This document shows positions 1-7,147 of a stretch of 12,650 nt of DNA, in pieces. Source of the DNA: Schlegelella_A sp031360885 (lineage in GTDB: Bacteria; Pseudomonadota; Gammaproteobacteria; Burkholderiales; Burkholderiaceae_C); contig JANMCC010000391.1 of NCBI GenBank assembly GCA_031360885.1, forward strand, positions 1 to 12,650. Direction: 5' to 3'. Numbering within the stretch: position 1 is the first letter of the stretch; each line of letters opens with the position of its first letter. Made by a program: the position numbers and the translations under genes. The notes under the pieces were generated by a model. It made no database searches. It was given only the letters and a program-made list of their open reading frames with translations, and had not been told where the DNA came from.

Positions 1-696
1 CGCAAGGTCGCCAAGGACTTCCCGAAGACGATGTTCCTGCTCGGCTCCTCGGGCAAGCCGCAGGCGCCGAACTTCAGCGTCTTCGACAACTACATCCAGG
101 AGCCGGCCTACCTCACCGGCATGATCGCCGGGGCGATGACCCAGTCGAACAAGATCGGCATGGTCGGCGGCTTCCCGATCCCCGAGGTGAACCGGCTGAT
201 GAACGCGTTCATGGCGGGGGCGAAGGAAACGAACCCGAAGGTCGAGTTCAGCGTCGCCTTCATCAACAGCTGGTTCGATCCGCCCAAGGCCAAGGAAGCC
301 GCCTTCGCCATGATCGACAAGGGCGCCGACGTCATGTACGCCGAGCGCTTCGGCGTCTCCGATGCAGCCAAGGAGAAGAAGGTGCTCGCCATCGGCAACG
401 TCATCGACACGCAGAAGCAGTACCCCGACACCGTGGTCGCCTCGGCGCTCTGGAACATGGAGCCCTCGATCGACCGGGCGATCAAGCTGGTGAAGGAAGG
501 CAAGTTCACCGCCGAGGACTACGGCCCCTACTCGACGATGAAGCACAAGGGCTCGGAGCTGGCGCCGCTCGGCACGTTCGAGAAGAAGGTGCCGGCCGAC
601 ACGGTGGCCAAGGTCAAGGCCAGGGAAGCCGACATTCGCGCCGGCAAGTTCACGGTCAAGGTCGACGACGACCAGCCCAAGTCGACCGCGAAGTGA
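1..696 (+). CDS. BMP-family ABC transporter substrate-binding protein (3' part only)
   Basis: The reading frame is open from base 1, so the start and signal peptide lie outside the window; about 231 residues remain. It is the C-terminal two thirds of a BMP/Med-type periplasmic binding protein (PF02608 family), which captures nucleosides or purine bases for an ABC importer. Visible family features are a segment reading FDNYIQEPAYLTGMIAGAM, the hinge-like strand IGMVGGFPIPEVNRL, the INSWFDPPKAKEAA segment in the ligand-binding region, and a late SALWNMEPSIDRAI helix. The tail is lysine-rich and low in complexity. The next gene's GTG start overlaps its TGA (693-696), and ATPase and permease genes follow, which supports an importer operon. 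The Trp-containing SWFDPPKA segment resembles a proteobacterial BMP subgroup that I associate with purine bases; that ligand is an inference. Family assignment is firm, the substrate is not. Confidence 0.93.
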   Translation, partial: RKVAKDFPKTMFLLGSSGKPQAPNFSVFDNYIQEPAYLTGMIAGAMTQSNKIGMVGGFPIPEVNRLMNAFMAGAKETNPKVEFSVAFINSWFDPPKAKEAAFAMIDKGADVMYAERFGVSDAAKEKKVLAIGNVIDTQKQYPDTVVASALWNMEPSIDRAIKLVKEGKFTAEDYGPYSTMKHKGSELAPLGTFEKKVPADTVAKVKAREADIRAGKFTVKVDDDQPKSTAK

Positions 697-2312
697 CGCG
701 GGGCGGACTCCCTCTCCCGCCTGCGGGAGAGGGCGGGGGTGAGGGTAGTCGCCGCGACCCACCCTCACCCCAACCCTCTCCCGCCCCGCGGGAGAGGGGG
801 CCCGTCCTGCGCCTCTCCGGCATCACCAAGCGCTTCGGTGCGCTCGTGGCCAACGACGCGGTCTCGCTCGAGCTCGGCGCCGGCGAGGTGCTGGCGCTGC
901 TCGGCGAGAACGGCGCCGGCAAGTCGACGCTGGTCTCGATCCTGTTCGGCCACTACGTCGCCGACGCCGGCTCGATCGAGGTCTTCGGCGAGCCGCTGCC
1001 GCCGGGCCAGCCCAAGGCCTCGCTGGCGGCCGGCATCGGCATGGTGCACCAGCACTTCACGCTCGCCGACAACCTGAGCGTGCTCGACAACGTGGTGCTC
1101 GGCACCGAGCCGCTCTGGCAGCCGTTCTCGCGCCGGCGCGAGGCCAGGGCGAAGCTGAGCGACGTCGCCGGCCGGTTCGGCCTGCCGGTCGATCCCGACG
1201 CGCGCGTCGGGTCGCTCTCGGTCGGCGAGCGGCAACGGGTCGAGATCCTCAAGGCGCTCTACCGCGGCGCGCGCATCCTGATCCTCGACGAGCCGACCGC
1301 GGTGCTCACGCCTCAGGAAAGCGAGGCCCTGTTCGACACGCTCGGCCAGATGGTGGCGCAGGGGCTCTCGATCGTTTTCATCAGCCACAAGCTCGGCGAG
1401 GTGCTGCGGGTCTCGAACCGCGTTGCCGTGCTGCGGGCCGGCAGGCTCGTCGCCGAAGCGCCGGCCGCCGGCACCAGCGAGGCGCAGCTCGCGCAGTGGA
1501 TGGTCGGCCAGGCCGTCGCCGCGCCGGTGCGGCGACCCACCGCCCGCGCCGGCGAGGTGGTCTGCGCGATCGACAAGGTGAGCACGCCGGCCGGCGTGCG
1601 CGACCGGCTCGATGCCGTTTCGCTGCAGCTCCGTGCCGGCGAGATCGTCGCCGTGGCCGGCGTTTCCGGCAACGGCCAGGTGGCGCTCGCCGAGCTGCTC
1701 TCGGGCGTGCGCCGCGCGGTCGCGGGCACGGTGCGGCTCGACGGCCGGCCCCTGCCGCCCGATCCGGCCCGGCTGGTCGAGCGCGGCGTCGCCCGGGTGC
1801 CGGAAGACCGGCACGGGGTCGGCGTCATCGGCGACCTGCCGGGGTGGGAGAACGCGGTCTCGGAACGCTTGCGCACGCCTGCTTTTTCGCGCTGGTCGGT
1901 GGTGCGGCGGGCGGCGGCGCGGCGCCACGCCGCGCGCGTGATCGAGGCCTTCGACGTGCGCGGCGGCGGACCGCTCGCGCCCGCGCGCTCGCTCTCCGGC
2001 GGCAACATGCAGAAGCTGATCCTCGGCCGCGCCCTGCTCGCGCCCGAAGGACAGGCGGCGACGCCGCGCCTCATCGTCGCCCACCAGCCGACCTGGGGCC
2101 TCGACATCGGCGCCGTCGCCTACGTGCAGGGCCGGCTCGTCGCCGCCCGCGACGCCGGCGCCGCGGTGCTGCTGATCTCCGACGACCTGGACGAGGTGAT
2201 GACGCTCGGCGACCGCATCGCCGTCATGCACCACGGCCGGCTCACCGAAGCGCGCGACGCCGACGACTGGACCCGCGAAGGCATCGGCCTGGCGATGGCG
2301 GGCGCGGCATGA
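693..2312 (+). CDS. ABC importer ATPase with two fused nucleotide-binding domains (nucleoside/purine type)
   Basis: This cytoplasmic ATPase powers the BMP-type importer. With the GTG start it has 539 residues. Domain 1 carries Walker A GENGAGKST (71-79), Q-loop MVHQHF (about 117-122), signature LSVGERQ (175-181), Walker B ILILDE (195-200) and switch His232. Domain 2 is degenerate, as is usual in the RbsA/NupA-like family: a Walker A-like GVSGNGQ (323-329), intact signature LSGGNMQK (434-441), and a Walker B-like segment LIVAHQPTWGLD (460-471) that lacks the usual Asp-Glu. GTG at 693 overlaps the upstream TGA in a 4-base overlap typical of translational coupling. Residues 6-37 are encoded by a palindromic repeat (710-798) and are not homologous to anything expected; real homology begins at about VLRLSGITKRFG (38-49). 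The only other possible starts before the domain are non-standard, the best being CTG 807. The product is secure; the start is uncertain. Confidence 0.93.
   Translation: MTRGGLPLPPAGEGGGEGSRRDPPSPQPSPAPRERGPVLRLSGITKRFGALVANDAVSLELGAGEVLALLGENGAGKSTLVSILFGHYVADAGSIEVFGEPLPPGQPKASLAAGIGMVHQHFTLADNLSVLDNVVLGTEPLWQPFSRRREARAKLSDVAGRFGLPVDPDARVGSLSVGERQRVEILKALYRGARILILDEPTAVLTPQESEALFDTLGQMVAQGLSIVFISHKLGEVLRVSNRVAVLRAGRLVAEAPAAGTSEAQLAQWMVGQAVAAPVRRPTARAGEVVCAIDKVSTPAGVRDRLDAVSLQLRAGEIVAVAGVSGNGQVALAELLSGVRRAVAGTVRLDGRPLPPDPARLVERGVARVPEDRHGVGVIGDLPGWENAVSERLRTPAFSRWSVVRRAAARRHAARVIEAFDVRGGGPLAPARSLSGGNMQKLILGRALLAPEGQAATPRLIVAHQPTWGLDIGAVAYVQGRLVAARDAGAAVLLISDDLDEVMTLGDRIAVMHHGRLTEARDADDWTREGIGLAMAGAA
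710..798. repeat. Palindromic multi-hairpin REP-like element inside the 5' end of the ATPase gene
   Basis: Three inverted repeats lie in tandem. The first is an 11-bp arm 710-720 (CCCTCTCCCGC) against 723-733. The second is GGGGTGAGGGT 736-746 against ACCCTCACCCC 761-771. The third is an 11-bp arm 774-784, the same sequence as the first arm, against 788-798. Because arm 1 recurs as arm 3, the whole block can also fold as one long outer stem (710-733 against 774-798), giving a cruciform-like unit. This layout is typical of dispersed extragenic palindromes seen between genes in many GC-rich proteobacteria. Here it sits in frame within the ATPase reading frame, just after the upstream stop codon. 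The class name is by resemblance; copy number in the genome cannot be seen here. Confidence 0.85.
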
Positions 2313-3370
2313 GGGTCGAGAAGCGGATCGCGCCCTCGCCGGCGGCCCTCGCGCTCGCCTCGCTCGGCGCCATCGCCTTCACCCTGCTGGTCTCGAGCGT
2401 GCTGGTGATCGCCGCCGGCGCCCCGGTGGGCCGCACCTACGGCCTGCTGGTGCAGGGCGCGTTCGGCTCGGTCTTCGCCTGGAGCGAGACGCTGACCCGG
2501 GCGGTGCCGCTGCTGCTCACCGGCCTTGCCGCGGCCGTCGCCTTTCGCGCCCGCCTCTTCAACATCGGCGCCGAGGGCCAGCTCTACGCCGGCGCGCTCG
2601 CCGCCGTCGCGGTGGGCGGCCTGCACGGCGGCAGCGGGTTCGGCGCGCCGACCTGGCTGCTCTTCCCGGCGATGCTCGTCGCCGCCGCGCTGGCCGGCGC
2701 GCTGCTGCTGCTCGGTCCCACGCTTCTGAAGGCCCGGCTCGGCGTCGACGAGGTGGTGACCACGCTGCTCCTCAACTTCATCGTCCTGCTGTTCGTCTCG
2801 GCCATGCTCGACGGGCCGATGAAGGACCCGGGCGCGATGGGCTGGCCGCAGAGCGTGGCCCTGCAGCCCGAGCTCGAGCTCGCGCGTCTGGTGGAGGGCA
2901 CGCGGGTGCACAGCGGGCTGGCGATCGCGCTCGTGCTCGCGGCCGGCGTCTGGGCGTTGCTGCGCGGCACGGTGGCGGGCTTCGACATCCGCGCCGTCGG
3001 CGCCAACGCGCGCGCCGCCGCGTTCGCCGGCGTGCCGGTGACGCGCACGCTGGTGCTGGTGGCGCTGCTTTCGGGCGGGCTTGCCGGCCTGGCCGGCGCG
3101 ATCGAGGTCGCCGGGCGCACCGGCTACGTCACCCTCGACATGTCGCCCGGCTACGGCTACAGCGGCATCGTCATCGCCATGCTGGCGGGGCTGCATCCGC
3201 TCGGCGTCGCCGCGGCGGCGGTGTTCGTCGCCGGCGTGCTGGTCGGCGCCGACAGCATGAGCCGCGCGATCGGCGTGCCGACCTACCTGGCCGACGTGAT
3301 CGTCGCCGTGTCGCTGCTCTCGGTGCTGGTGGCGACGCACGCCGCGCAGTACCGCCTGCGCTTGCGCTGA
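2309..3370 (+). CDS. ABC importer permease 1 (BMP/nucleoside type, NupB/YufP-like)
   Basis: This is an inner-membrane permease of 353 residues in the branched-chain/ribose-type permease family (PF02653), half of the translocation channel. The start is ATG 2309, overlapping the ATPase TGA by 4 bases (2309-2312). The open frame extends much further upstream, but only as a shadow of the ATPase gene. The first membrane segment is about residues 12-37; further hydrophobic segments lie near 64-80, 92-105, 115-137, 149-167, 201-218, 246-268, 284-313 and 327-343. Diagnostic motifs are FNIGAEGQLYAGALAA (84-99), DEVVTTLLLNFI (147-158) and the cytoplasmic loop GFDIRAVGANARAAAFAGV (224-242), which is the likely coupling site to the ATPase. 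Family and partner are clear; the transported molecule is inferred from the BMP protein. Confidence 0.93.
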   Translation: MRVEKRIAPSPAALALASLGAIAFTLLVSSVLVIAAGAPVGRTYGLLVQGAFGSVFAWSETLTRAVPLLLTGLAAAVAFRARLFNIGAEGQLYAGALAAVAVGGLHGGSGFGAPTWLLFPAMLVAAALAGALLLLGPTLLKARLGVDEVVTTLLLNFIVLLFVSAMLDGPMKDPGAMGWPQSVALQPELELARLVEGTRVHSGLAIALVLAAGVWALLRGTVAGFDIRAVGANARAAAFAGVPVTRTLVLVALLSGGLAGLAGAIEVAGRTGYVTLDMSPGYGYSGIVIAMLAGLHPLGVAAAAVFVAGVLVGADSMSRAIGVPTYLADVIVAVSLLSVLVATHAAQYRLRLR

Positions 3371-3376
3371 GCCGCG

Positions 3377-4300
3377 ATGAGCGCCTTCGCCGAGATCCTC
3401 GCCAACGGCTCGTTCTGGGTCGCGGTGCTGCGCATCGCCACGCCGCTGATCCTCGGCACGCTCGGCGTTCTGTGGTGCGAGCGCGCCGGCGTGCTCAACC
3501 TCGGCATCGAAGGAATCATGGTCGCCGGCGCCTTCACCGGCTGGCTCGCCGTCTACCTCGGCGCGCCGCTCTGGATCGGCGTGATCATTGCCGCGGCCAC
3601 GGGCGCGGCGCTCGGCCTGCTGCACGCGCTGCTCACGGTCGGGCTGGCGCTCTCGCAGCACGTCACCGGGCTCGGCATCACGCTGCTCGCCACCGCCGCC
3701 AGCTACTACGGCTACCGGGTCGCCTTCCCCAAGGTGAACACGCCGCCGACGATCGTGCCGTTCGCCGCCATGGACTGGCTGCCGCTGCCGGTTCTCTCGC
3801 AGCAGACGGCGCCGACGCTCCTCGCCCTGCTGCTGATGCCGTTCTCCTGGTGGCTGCTGCAGCGCACGCCGGCCGGCCTGGCGGTGCGCATGGTGGGCGA
3901 GAACCCGCAGGCCGCCGAAGGCCAGGGCATTCCGGTCGTGGCCACCCGGACCGCGGCGATCGCGGCCGGCTCGGCGCTGATGGGCGTGGCCGGCTCGTTC
4001 CTCACGCTCTCCGCCTTCAACGCCTTCTTCTTCAACATGGTCAACGGCCGCGGCTGGATCTGCGTGGCGCTGGTCGTGTTCGCGTCGTGGCGGCCCGGCA
4101 AGGCGCTGCTCGGCGCGCTGCTGTTCGCCTTCTTCGACGCGCTGCAGCTTCGCCTGCAGCAGGCCGGCGGCGCGACGCTGCCGTACCAGGCCTACCTGAT
4201 GCTGCCGTACGCGCTTTCGATCCTGGCGCTGGTGCTGGTGGCGCGCAAAGCCGCGTACCCTCAAGCCCTGATGAAGCCCTACCGCAAGGGCGAGCGCTGA
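3377..4300 (+). CDS. ABC importer permease 2 (BMP/nucleoside type, NupC/YufQ-like)
   Basis: This second inner-membrane permease (307 residues, PF02653 family) pairs with the permease encoded just upstream to form a heterodimeric channel. It starts 6 bp after the upstream stop with no strong ribosome binding site, which suggests coupled translation. Family motifs are CERAGVLNLGIEGIMVAGAF (34-53), SQHVTGLGITLLATAASYYG (93-112), the coupling-loop segment AVRMVGENPQAAEGQGIPV (169-187) and GRGWICVALVVFASW (224-238). About eight hydrophobic segments are visible, from about residue 15 to 290, ending in a short basic tail (KPYRKGER). The gene order of binding protein, ATPase, permease, permease matches known nucleoside importers such as the Lactococcus Bmp-Nup and Bacillus Yuf/Nup systems. 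Confidence 0.93.
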   Translation: MSAFAEILANGSFWVAVLRIATPLILGTLGVLWCERAGVLNLGIEGIMVAGAFTGWLAVYLGAPLWIGVIIAAATGAALGLLHALLTVGLALSQHVTGLGITLLATAASYYGYRVAFPKVNTPPTIVPFAAMDWLPLPVLSQQTAPTLLALLLMPFSWWLLQRTPAGLAVRMVGENPQAAEGQGIPVVATRTAAIAAGSALMGVAGSFLTLSAFNAFFFNMVNGRGWICVALVVFASWRPGKALLGALLFAFFDALQLRLQQAGGATLPYQAYLMLPYALSILALVLVARKAAYPQALMKPYRKGER

Positions 4301-4313
4301 ACCGAGACCACCG

Positions 4314-5765
4314 ATGAGCGACATCACCGACCTGCCCGCGCACGCGCTCGCCGCCGCCATCGCCGCCGGCGAGCTGTCGTGCCGCGAGGTGATGCAGGCC
4401 TTCCTCGCCCGCATCGCGCTGATGAACCCGCGGCACAACGCGATCGTCAGCCTGCGCGACGGCGACGAGCTGCTGCTCGAGGCCGACCGCCTCGACCTCG
4501 AGCGGGTGCGCAACGACGCCGCGGCGGCGCCGCGACCCTTCCTGTTCGGCCTGCCGCAGGCGATCAAGGACATGGTGCCGACCGCGGGCATCCGCAGCAC
4601 TTCGGGCTCGCCGCTGCTCAAGGACTTCGTACCCGCCGCCGATTCGCTGATGGTGCAGCGCATGAAGGCGGCCGGCTGCATCGTCATCGGCAAGACCAAC
4701 ACGCCCGAGTTCGGCCTCGGCTCGCACACCTTCAACGAAGTCTTCGGCGCGACCCGCAACGCCTTCGATCCGACCCGGTCCGCGGGCGGCAGCAGCGGCG
4801 GCGCCGCGGTCGCGCTCGCGACCCGCATGTTGCCGGTGGCCGACGGCAGCGACTCGATGGGGAGCCTGCGCAACCCGGCGGCGTGGAACAACGTGTTCGG
4901 CTTTCGCCCGAGCCAGGGCCGGGTGCCGAACTGGCCGGCGCAGGAGGTCTGGGTCAGCCACTTCGGCACCGAGGGGCCGATGGCGAGGAACGTGCGCGAC
5001 CTCGCCCTGCTGCTCGACGTGCAGGCGGGCTACGACGCGCGCGTGCCGCTCTCGCTCGCGACCGAGCCTTCGTTCGCCGCGCGCCTGGAGTCGCCCGCCA
5101 GCGAGCGCAAGGCCGCGACCCGGATCGGCTGGCTCGGCGATCTCGGCGGCCACCTGGCGATGGAAGCCGGCATCCTCGACGTGTGCGCCGCGGGCCTGGC
5201 GCGGCTCGAGGGCGCCGGCTGCGTGATCGAGCCGACCGCCCTCGGCTTCGCGCCCGAGCGGCTCTGGGACGCCTGGCTCAAATGGCGCTGGTGGATCCTC
5301 TACGGCCGGATCTCGCCGCACCTCGTCAGGCCGGAGAACCGCGCGCAGATCAAGCCCGAGGCCCTGTGGGAGCACGACCAGGGCGCGCAGCTCTCGGCGG
5401 CGCAGATGATGCACGCGAGCGTCGAGCGCAGCGCCTTCCATCAGCACGTGCTGACGCTGTTCGAACGCTTCGACGTCCTCGCCCTGCCGACGACGCAGGT
5501 CTGGCCGTTCCCGGTCGAATGGCGCTGGCCGAAGGAGATCGCCGGCCGCGGCATGGACACCTATCACCGCTGGATGGAGGTGGTGGCGATCGCCACCTTC
5601 GCCGGCCTGCCGTGCGTCAGCGTGCCGGTCGGCTTCAACGCCTCCGGCCTGCCGATGGGCATGCAGCTGATCGGCCGGCCGCGCGGCGACCTGCGGCTGC
5701 TCCGCCTGGCGCGCGACTACGAAACGGTGGCCGCCGAGGTGCTGGCGATCCGTCCCGCCGAATGA
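4314..5765 (+). CDS. Amidase-signature-family hydrolase
   Basis: This is a 483-residue cytoplasmic serine hydrolase of the amidase signature family (PF01425), which cleaves carboxamide bonds using a Ser-cisSer-Lys triad. The triad is visible: Lys85 in QAIKDMVP, cis-Ser160 in AGGSSGGAA, and nucleophile Ser184 in DSMGSLRNPA. The spacing of 24 residues between the two serines matches fatty acid amide hydrolase (Ser217 and Ser241). The conserved GKTNTPEFG block is at 126-134. Where most members have Gly-Gly before the nucleophile, this one has Met-Gly (182-183), a variant I recall from a proteobacterial subgroup. It starts 13 bp after permease 2, so it is probably co-transcribed and may act on the imported compound or a breakdown product. 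The family is too diverse to name a substrate; biuret-, ureide- or amide-type substrates are possible but unproven. Confidence 0.92.
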   Translation: MSDITDLPAHALAAAIAAGELSCREVMQAFLARIALMNPRHNAIVSLRDGDELLLEADRLDLERVRNDAAAAPRPFLFGLPQAIKDMVPTAGIRSTSGSPLLKDFVPAADSLMVQRMKAAGCIVIGKTNTPEFGLGSHTFNEVFGATRNAFDPTRSAGGSSGGAAVALATRMLPVADGSDSMGSLRNPAAWNNVFGFRPSQGRVPNWPAQEVWVSHFGTEGPMARNVRDLALLLDVQAGYDARVPLSLATEPSFAARLESPASERKAATRIGWLGDLGGHLAMEAGILDVCAAGLARLEGAGCVIEPTALGFAPERLWDAWLKWRWWILYGRISPHLVRPENRAQIKPEALWEHDQGAQLSAAQMMHASVERSAFHQHVLTLFERFDVLALPTTQVWPFPVEWRWPKEIAGRGMDTYHRWMEVVAIATFAGLPCVSVPVGFNASGLPMGMQLIGRPRGDLRLLRLARDYETVAAEVLAIRPAE

Positions 5766-5791
5766 CCACGGCCTGCGCCGACGACGGCCGC

Positions 5792-5797
5792 TACCAT
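5792..5797 (+). promoter_or_regulatory. Possible -10 box of a leaderless promoter before the aminotransferase
   Basis: TACCAT fits the TANNNT pattern of a sigma-70 -10 box and ends 8 bases before the ATG at 5806, so transcription would start at or next to the start codon. No Shine-Dalgarno-like sequence lies between box and ATG. No good -35 box was found at the usual distance. It lies in the 40-bp gap after the amidase. The evidence is a short motif only. Confidence 0.3.
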
Positions 5798-5805
5798 CGT
5801 CCGGC

Positions 5806-6993
5806 ATGAACGCCAGCCCCCGCATCCCGGGCCTTCGCTTCCTGCACTCGCCCGGGCCGACGCGCGTCCCCGACGAGGTGATCGCGGCGATGGCGCGCCA
5901 GCCCACCGACCTCGCCGATCCGCGCGTCGCGGCCCTCGTCGCCGCCTGCGAATCAGGGATGAAGGCGCTGCTGCAGACCGATCGCGCCGAGGTCTTCTTC
6001 TACTCCGCCAACGGCCACGGCGGCTGGGAGGCGGTGATCGCCAACCTGGTCGGCGCCGGCACCGCGATCCTCGTTCCCGGCACCGGCCACTTCTCCGACG
6101 GTTGGGCCGAGCAGGTGGCCGCGTTCGGCGGCGAGGCGCTGCGCACGCCGTACACCGAAGGCCTACCGATCGATCCGGCCGCGGTGGAGGGGGCGCTGCG
6201 CGACGACAGCGCGCGGCGCATCGCCGCGGTCTTCGTCGTCCACACCGACACCGCCAGCGCGACCACCTCGGACCTGGCTGCCCTGCGTCGTGCGATCGAC
6301 GCGGCGCGGCATCCGGCCCTGTTCGTCGTCGACGTCGTCGCCTCGCTCGCGGCGGCGCCGTTCGCGATGGACGCGCTCGGTGTCGACGTCGCGATCGGCG
6401 CGTCGCAGAAGGGAATGATGCTGCCGCCGGGCATGGCCTTCGTCGCCGCCAACGAGCGCGCCCTCGCCGTGGCCCGAGGCACCGTCGCGCCGCGCTTCTA
6501 CTGGGACTGGGCGCGGCGGCGGAGCGAGTTCTCGTACCTCAAGTTCTGCGGCACGCCGCCGCTCTCGCACCTGGCCGGTCTCGAAGCCGCGCTCGGCCTG
6601 ATCGAGGCGGAGGGCCTGGACCGCGTGCATGCGCGGCACGCGCGGCTGGCGAGCGCGGTGCATGCCGCCGTGACAGCCTGGGGCGAGGGCGGCGCGCTGC
6701 GCCTCTTCACCCGCACCCGCGAGGCGCGCTCGGTCTCGGTCACCGCGGTCGAGGTCGCGCCGGGCATCGACCCCGAGAGGCTGCGCAGCGTCGCCCGTGA
6801 GCGCTTCCAGGTCGCCATCGCCGGCGGCCTCGGTCCGCTGCACGGCCGCGTGTTTCGCATCGGCCACCTCGGCGACATGAACGAGGCGATGCTGCTCGGC
6901 TGCCTCGCCGGGGTGCAGGCGGCGCTGCAGGCCGAGGGCGTCGCCTGCGGCGGCGGCGGGGTCGATGCGGCGATCGCTTCGCTGCTCGGATGA
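5806..6993 (+). CDS. Class V PLP-dependent aminotransferase (alanine/serine-glyoxylate aminotransferase family)
   Basis: This 395-residue cytoplasmic enzyme (PF00266 family) transfers amino groups, typically from alanine, serine or an ureidoglycine-type donor to glyoxylate. Visible family features are the N-terminal HSPGPTRVPDEV (15-25 region), YSANGHGGWEA (66-76), VVHTDTASATTSDL (144-157), the cofactor-contacting Asp176 in VVDVVASLA, the PLP Schiff-base Lys202 in GASQKGMMLPPG, and Arg351 in FRIGHLGDMNEAM, which is expected to bind the substrate carboxylate. Length is normal. ATG 5806 is the first start giving the family N-terminus; it lacks a ribosome binding site and may be read leaderless from the TACCAT box at 5792. 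It follows the amidase by 40 bp in the same direction. Together with the purine-type importer this leaves open a role like (S)-ureidoglycine-glyoxylate aminotransferase of purine breakdown; serine-glyoxylate aminotransferase is an equally good reading. Confidence 0.9.
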   Translation: MNASPRIPGLRFLHSPGPTRVPDEVIAAMARQPTDLADPRVAALVAACESGMKALLQTDRAEVFFYSANGHGGWEAVIANLVGAGTAILVPGTGHFSDGWAEQVAAFGGEALRTPYTEGLPIDPAAVEGALRDDSARRIAAVFVVHTDTASATTSDLAALRRAIDAARHPALFVVDVVASLAAAPFAMDALGVDVAIGASQKGMMLPPGMAFVAANERALAVARGTVAPRFYWDWARRRSEFSYLKFCGTPPLSHLAGLEAALGLIEAEGLDRVHARHARLASAVHAAVTAWGEGGALRLFTRTREARSVSVTAVEVAPGIDPERLRSVARERFQVAIAGGLGPLHGRVFRIGHLGDMNEAMLLGCLAGVQAALQAEGVACGGGGVDAAIASLLG

Positions 6994-7044
6994 GAGCGCC
7001 TTCGGCGTAGGAAGCTCCTTACAGCAGACGGCAGCGTTGACCCC

Positions 7045-7074
7045 TTGTGGGGCGCGGTCCGTGCGCTTTAGGGT
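7045..7074 (+). promoter_or_regulatory. Weak candidate sigma-70 promoter upstream of the crystallin gene
   Basis: TTGTGG (7045-7050) and TAGGGT (7069-7074) are separated by 18 bp, in the 154-bp gap 6994-7147 between the aminotransferase and the crystallin-domain gene. Each box keeps only the core positions. A 5-bp hairpin CGCGG/CCGCG (7100-7104 and 7108-7112) follows in the presumed leader. A promoter is expected somewhere in this gap, but this exact placement is weak. Confidence 0.22.
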
Positions 7075-7147
7075 ACGGGAATGCCCTGTCGTGTGCTGCC
7101 GCGGCTGCCGCGTTCAAGGTGAAGCACCGTCATAGCGAAAGACCCTC

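Noticed and set aside
460..472. Loss of catalytic residues in the second ATPase domain as a sign of a broken gene
   Set aside because: A degenerate second nucleotide site is normal in fused sugar/nucleoside-type ABC ATPases (RbsA and NupA relatives). Positions given here are residues of the protein encoded at 693-2312.
710..798. The hairpin block as an intrinsic terminator between the binding protein and the ATPase
   Set aside because: The stems are strong but no T tract follows, the downstream gene starts by overlap before the element, and importer subunits are expected to be co-transcribed. Attenuation is still possible.
1496..2308. Upstream in-frame extension of permease 1
   Set aside because: It is an out-of-frame reading of the ATPase; the ATG at 2309 in the 4-base overlap gives the expected hydrophobic N-terminus.
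2120..4969. Very long minus-strand open frame (949 codons)
   Set aside because: It is antisense to the two permeases and the amidase, has a low-complexity composition rich in Arg, Gln, His and Ala, and no recognisable domain. It is a by-product of high GC at third positions.
4041..5906. Long minus-strand open frame opposite the amidase (621 codons)
   Set aside because: Same shadow composition, no domain, and it fully overlaps a gene with clear catalytic motifs.
6994..7020. Short stem CGCC/GGCG after the aminotransferase as a terminator
   Set aside because: Only 4 bp of stem with a 3-base loop and no T tract; too weak to call.
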